A program made the position numbers and the translations under genes. Source: a bacterium (lineage in GTDB: Bacteria; Verrucomicrobiota; Verrucomicrobiia; Limisphaerales; J093). From it: a DNA stretch of 64,000 nt. Below are positions 59,222 through 64,000 of the stretch, piece after piece. The stretch lies in contig JAJXZJ010000022.1 of NCBI GenBank assembly GCA_021780105.1, forward strand, positions 1-64,000, given 5' to 3'. The stretch's first letter is position 1. The number at the start of each line of letters is the position of its first letter. The notes beneath the pieces were generated by a model. It saw nothing but the letters and a program-made list of their open reading frames with translations, was not told where the DNA came from and did not search any database.

Positions 59222-62200
59222 TTCCGAAGTGCAGCCAGCCCCCCAACTCCAACCCGGCCGAGCATCATTACCCCACCAGCCAGCCAATTAATCCGGAAGG
59301 GCCAGACTGCCAACTTCAATGTGCTGGCAGCCGGGACTGGCCCGCTGCGGTTCCAGTGGCAACTAAATAATATCGATATTTCCGGTGCGACCAGTTCAAG
59401 CTACACCACTCCACCCGTGACCGCTGGTAACAATGGAAACCAATATCGCGTGCGAGTATCCAACGACCAGGGTTCCGTTACCAGTGCGGCCGCCACGCTT
59501 ACCGTTGACACGTCCGCGGTGGCGACGATTACTCAGGTTTCACCCACCCTTCTGAGCGCGCTGCCTTCACCGCAGCAGCAAAGGTTGGATATTCAAGGAA
59601 CAGGATTCACCGCAACCACAGCCCTTATCTTCACCTACGGTTCTTCCACATTCAACTCCCGTGCGGAGCGACTTACATACAAAAGCCCGACAGAACTCTG
59701 GTATGACATTGTTGTGGATAACGGCGTCGGCACCTGGTGGGTTTCGCCTGCTGGCGGAACCGGCTCGGCCTCGTTCAAAGTTCAGGCGCCGGCGCCACCG
59801 GAAACTGGCTCCCTAAGCGTAACACTTTCACCGCCTGAAGCAGTTACCGTGGGTGCGCAGTGGCAGTTGGACGGCGGGACATATCACAACAGCGGCGATA
59901 CTATCACTGGCCTGACGCCCGGTGCGCACACGGTTTCGTTCAAACCGGTTGGCGGCTTTACGACGCCGGGAAATCAGTCCGTCACCATCGCGGCCAATCA
60001 GACCACGTCCGCTACGGGAAGCTACACGGCGATTACGGCCACCACCTACACGCTCACGCTCAACGCAGGAGGCCTCGGCGCAATATCTGTTGTCCCGCTT
60101 GGGACTCCAAGCGATGGCGGCTATTCCTATCCAGCCGGCTCGGTTGTTCAACTCTCCGCGACGCCCAACCCCGGCTACCATTTCACCGGCTGGAGCGGCG
60201 ATGCTACAGGGGCAGCTACACCCACCACCATCTGGATGGATGGAAACCGGGCGGTCAGCGCCAACTTTGCGCAAGGATCGTTGAATATGGGCACGATTAC
60301 TGTCTCGATTTCACCGCAGGAGGCTGTCACCGCGGGCGCGAAGTGGAAACTAAATGGCAGCGATTGGATGGATAGCGGCACACCGTACATCACTCCATTG
60401 GTTGATCCCGACTCCAATTATCTGCAATTCAAGCCAATCGCAGGATGGCTCACGCCAAGCGCGATCAACGCCACGGTCGCTGCCGGGCAGACCAAGAACG
60501 TTCCTGTGACTTATCAGCGAGACATGACACCAGGGTTGCTGACGGTAACGCTTTCGCCACAGGGTGCGGTGGATGCCGGGGCGCACTGGCACGTCAACGG
60601 CGGCACCTATGGCAATGGAGCATCTGTCTCACTGCCACCAGGCGATTATACTATCACATTCGATGCTGCCTCTGGGTGGGCAGTTCCAGCGAGCCAGTCA
60701 GTGACGCTGCAACCGTCACAAACGCGGATTGTTACCGCCATTTACTTGCCGCCAGCAGGCCAGCCGGTAATTATTGGAGTCAGCCCCTCGATAGCATCCT
60801 TGGCTGGCGGCACGACTGTTACCATTCAGGGATTGAATTTCGTATCGCCAGCAACCGTGGTCATCGGTGGGAATCCGGCTTCCAATGTTCAAGTCTTGAG
60901 TCCTTCCTCGATCTCATGTGTCGTCCCAGCAAGCCGCGTGTATGGAACCGCCTCAGTCGTTGTTCAGACCGCTGCTGGCAGCGCCACCAATCCAAATTCT
61001 TTTGCCTACGGCGTGCCGCGTGGCAATGGGATTCAATTGGTCAGTAGTGGTGGCGGATTGGTGAACGCGGTGGCGGCCCAGGGTATCTACGGATATGTCG
61101 GGGAAGGAAGCACATTTGTTGTTCTGGATATTTCCAATCCGGCAGCGCCTACGCCATTGGGACGCCTTGCCTTGCCTGGCCTCATTCAGGACATCGTCTC
61201 CTTCACTACCCCTGGCCACCAGTATGCGTTGGTGGCAGATGATGATGCCGGATTGCAAGTGGTTGATATCACAACACCCAGTTCGCCCGCGCTCGTTGGC
61301 TATTACAACACGGGCGATACGGCGCTTGGGGTTGCTGTGTTGGGAGGAAATGCTTACGTTGGCAACGGTAACAGCGGACTCATGATCTTGGATGTTTCCG
61401 ACCCGACCAAGGCCGTGAGGTTGGGTTCTGTCAATACAGGCGGTTTGGCGAACCGAATGGTTGTCCAAGTGTCGGGTGGTCGGCTCCTCGCTTATCTTGT
61501 TAACAGTGGTGCATTGCAGATTGTAGATGTGAGCGACTCGAGCAACCCTGTTTTGCTGGGGAAGACCAGTCAATGTCTGGGTCAGTGGTATATGCCCAAT
61601 TCCATCGCTATTCTAAACAACCGCGCGTTCCTAGCCGACGGTTACAACTATGGACAAGCAGTGGACATCAGCGAACCAGGAAGTCCGACATTATTAGGTT
61701 CAGTGTTTTGGGACTCTCCAAGTGCCATCACAACAGCCAATGGTTTGATATACACCTGGGGTGACAGCGAACTTGACATTTATAATCTCGCTAACGGGAG
61801 TCCTCAGCGGCTTGGGTTTATTGCCAGCCCGGCGGTGTTCCAAGGCAGCAGTATGGCACTCGTCAACGGAGTGGCGCTTTGCGCCGGTTCCGAACATGGT
61901 GTGTATCTTTATGACGTGAGCAACGCGAGCAGTCCAGCGCTTCGGACTACATTTGGCACTGATGCTGGATTCGGGGTAAGCATCGGCCTCAGCGCAAATA
62001 CAGCCTACCTTTTAACGCAGAACAATGGGTTGAAGGTATTTGACATCGCGGTGCCCACAAGTCCGAAATTCGTAGCGCAACTGACGCCAAGTGCCTTCGG
62101 AGGCGGCTTTACAACTGCACAAAAAGCTATAATTCAAGGCGACCGTGCTTACGTGCTTGGCGCAAACGGTGAATTCCGAGTATTGGATACATCGAAGGCC

Positions 62201-64000
62201 AACCAAGCACCCGTGGTTCTTGGTGCCACTTCACAGAAAGCTTTTTTCGCGTCTGATTTTTATTTGGTTGGCAATCTTATTGTCGCATCCGGTGTCGATA
62301 CAACGTTTACGCCCTATAAGCCGGCGGTTGCCGTGCTGGATGCCAGCAACCCAGCGTCAATCGTCATTCATCAGCCGCTCTATTTCGCCGCAGGACAAGC
62401 TGGAGGTGTCGGCGCGATTACGGGTAACGGGAGCATGGCCTATGCCGCATTACCTGACGGCTCAGTGGCCGTCATCAATGTTAGCAACCTTGGAAGTCTT
62501 CAACAGGTTGGACAGCCGTCATTGCTGGGAAATGTGCGCACGATGCGGTTAGCACCAGATAACCGTTACTTGTATGTTGGTTGTCAACAAGACGATCTTA
62601 GCTGGAAAGTATTTGATGTCTCCAACAGTAGTTCGCCGGTGATGGTATCCTCCAATTATGTGGGCGTGGCTGTGGCCGGCTTCGATTTTGCTGGAACAGC
62701 GGCTTACCTCGCTACCGGTGACGGGGTGAAGGTGTATGAGGTAGGTAATCCGTCGCAACCACGCCTGCTCCGTTCCTACCGCGCGCCACGGTTTGCTACA
62801 GATATTAAAGTATCCGGCAATAATCTTTTCGTTGCCGATCAAGACGCGGGGTTCACAATACTCCAGATGCCCGATCTGGATGGACCGGAAGTATTTATTA
62901 CATCGCCAACCTTTTCGCAGTCCACTACTACTACAGTAGGCACCATCAATCTAGGTGGCAGTGCAGACGATAATGCTGGGTTGGTGTATGGCACAGTGAC
63001 GCGAGTTACTTGGTCGAATACTCGTGGCGGTAGCGGAGATGCCACGGGTTCAACGAGTTGGTTGGCCACAGGCATTCCACTTCAACCAGGGGCCAATACG
63101 CTCACAGTAACCGCCTATGACGCTGCCGGGAACAGCGGCACCGATACGTTGGCGGTCATCTACGCGCCGCCCGTCCAAAATCAGACCATCACGTTTTCGG
63201 CCATCAGCGACCAGACCTTCGGCAACGCCCCGATCCAACTGGTTGCTGCCGCCAGCTCTGGTTTGCCGGTCAAGTTCAGCGTTGTTTCCGGCCCAGCAAC
63301 CTTGTCCAACGACAACATTTTGACGCTGACCGGTGCGGGTGCGGTAACACTGGAGGCCACTCAGGCAGGAAACGATTCATTCAGCGCGGCCCCGCCGGTG
63401 GATTTGAGCTTCAGCGTGGCGAAGGCGGAGCAAGCCATCGCTTTTGCCGCGTTACCAGATAGATCGGCAGGTGATCCGCCGTTCATCGTGAGCGCCACCG
63501 CCAGTTCCACGCTGCCGGTTCATTTCGCGGTTTTGTCCGGCCCAGCAACGTTGGACGCCAGCAACACGGTCACGCTGCAAGGAGCGGGTACGGTCACGAT
63601 CAGCGCCTCGCAGCCCGGCGACGCGAACTACAACGCGGCGCCGACGGTGCAGCAAACCTTCAATGTCCTGGCCATACCGCAGTCCATCACCTTTGCCGCA
63701 TTGAGCCGGCAAACCGTGGGCGACGCGCCGTTCCCGCTTATGGCCACGGCGAGTTCGGGCTTGTCGGTGAGTTTCACCCTGCTGGCTGGGCCGGCGGTGT
63801 TGTCGGGCAACGTGCTCACAATCACCGGGCCGGGGCTGGTGTCGGTGCGGGCCTCGCAAGAAGGAAATGCCCTCTACGCGCCGGCGGCCGCCGTGGACCA
63901 AACCGTGCTCGTGACGCCGTTGAATCATGGGATTGGAGACACGGCGACGATGCCGGATGGACGATTCTCCTTCAAGTTCTACGCCGATCCCGGCCAGACG
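59222..64000 (+). CDS. C-terminal part of the giant secreted Ig / PEGA / LVIVD-propeller protein (3' end outside window)
   Basis: The frame runs unbroken for about 1593 codons and continues past the window end; it has no plausible start of its own, so it is the continuation of 58193-59221 beyond the in-frame TAG. Domains by eye: an Ig repeat (ITPPASQLIRKGQTANF), an IPT/TIG-like region, three PEGA-like repeats (LSPPEAVTVGAQW and its copies), an InlB-type repeat (TPNPGYHFTGWSG), a TIG domain (IIGVSPSIASLAGGTTV), a long LVIVD beta-propeller-like region (61030-62860; GLMILDVSDPTKAVRLG), one more Ig-like domain, then three MBG-type repeats (63177-63915; NQTITFSAISDQTF). It ends at RFSFKFYADPGQT, the start of the FYR tail. 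Confidence 0.7.

Noticed and set aside
1..64000. CRISPR arrays, tRNA or rRNA genes, tmRNA
   Set aside because: No regularly spaced direct repeats of CRISPR length and no cloverleaf or rRNA-like conserved stretches were seen by eye.

Overview
The window most likely comes from a free-living Verrucomicrobiota bacterium, perhaps a Pedosphaera/Limisphaera relative. This is inferred from GC-rich DNA, a prepilin-type pseudopilin, ThuA-like and GH95/GH5 secreted enzymes, several large secreted beta-sandwich proteins sharing a C-terminal 'FYR' domain, and interspersed repeats inside genes. Three stretches look foreign or rearranged: an AT-richer block at about 600-3500, the thrS neighbourhood at 36200-40800, and a lower-GC block at about 58540-63150.

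Layout. 1-3500: a tandem-HTH LuxR-type regulator, a small set of membrane and secreted proteins (MauE/DoxX-like protein, anchored exported protein, Cys-rich exported protein), and a decayed copy of part of the glycosyltransferase operon that follows. 3594-7554: a four-gene operon with two polytopic GT-C-like proteins, GtrA and a GT2 polyprenyl-phosphate glycosyltransferase. 7762-14873: secreted polysaccharide degradation (GH95 fucosidase, a large Ig-like protein, GH5 endoglucanase). 15109-23355: a cluster resembling the anaerobe 'orange protein' (ORP) system, with a sigma54 activator, three NifX/NifB-family cluster-binding proteins, a DUF5320 protein, two MinD ATPases with ferredoxin inserts, a NifU-N/Mrp fusion and a DUF4405 membrane protein. 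Divergent from the activator is a thioesterase/MBL-hydrolase operon with a consensus sigma54 promoter. 23362-28814: ThuA-like protein, PNPOx-like flavoprotein, CoA-binding protein, radical SAM protein with a coupled 50-aa ORF, aspartate/glutamate racemase, ZIP-like transporter and peroxiredoxin.

28851-36162: secreted proteins, NikR, a pseudopilin pair, and a divergent methyltransferase plus ABC-3 metal transporter operon. 36242-40713: a remnant of a second thrS, an AAA/DUF4143 ATPase, and an intact-frame thrS carrying a complete REP-associated (Y1/HUH) transposase domain with REP-like hairpins inside its coding sequence. 40819-50212: LURP-one-like protein, two large secreted Ig-like proteins, a CBS/DRTGG/DHH inorganic pyrophosphatase, rpsT and a DUF1223 protein. 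50471-57316: secreted glycoside-hydrolase-like protein, neutral-ceramidase-like lipoprotein, small lipoprotein and metallophosphoesterase. 57317-64000: a structured non-coding stretch, then a very large secreted beta-propeller/Ig protein split by one in-frame TAG and cut by the window end.

The strongest leads are the in-frame RAYT inside thrS, the sigma54-controlled ORP-like cluster outside its usual hosts, and the amber-interrupted giant exoprotein.
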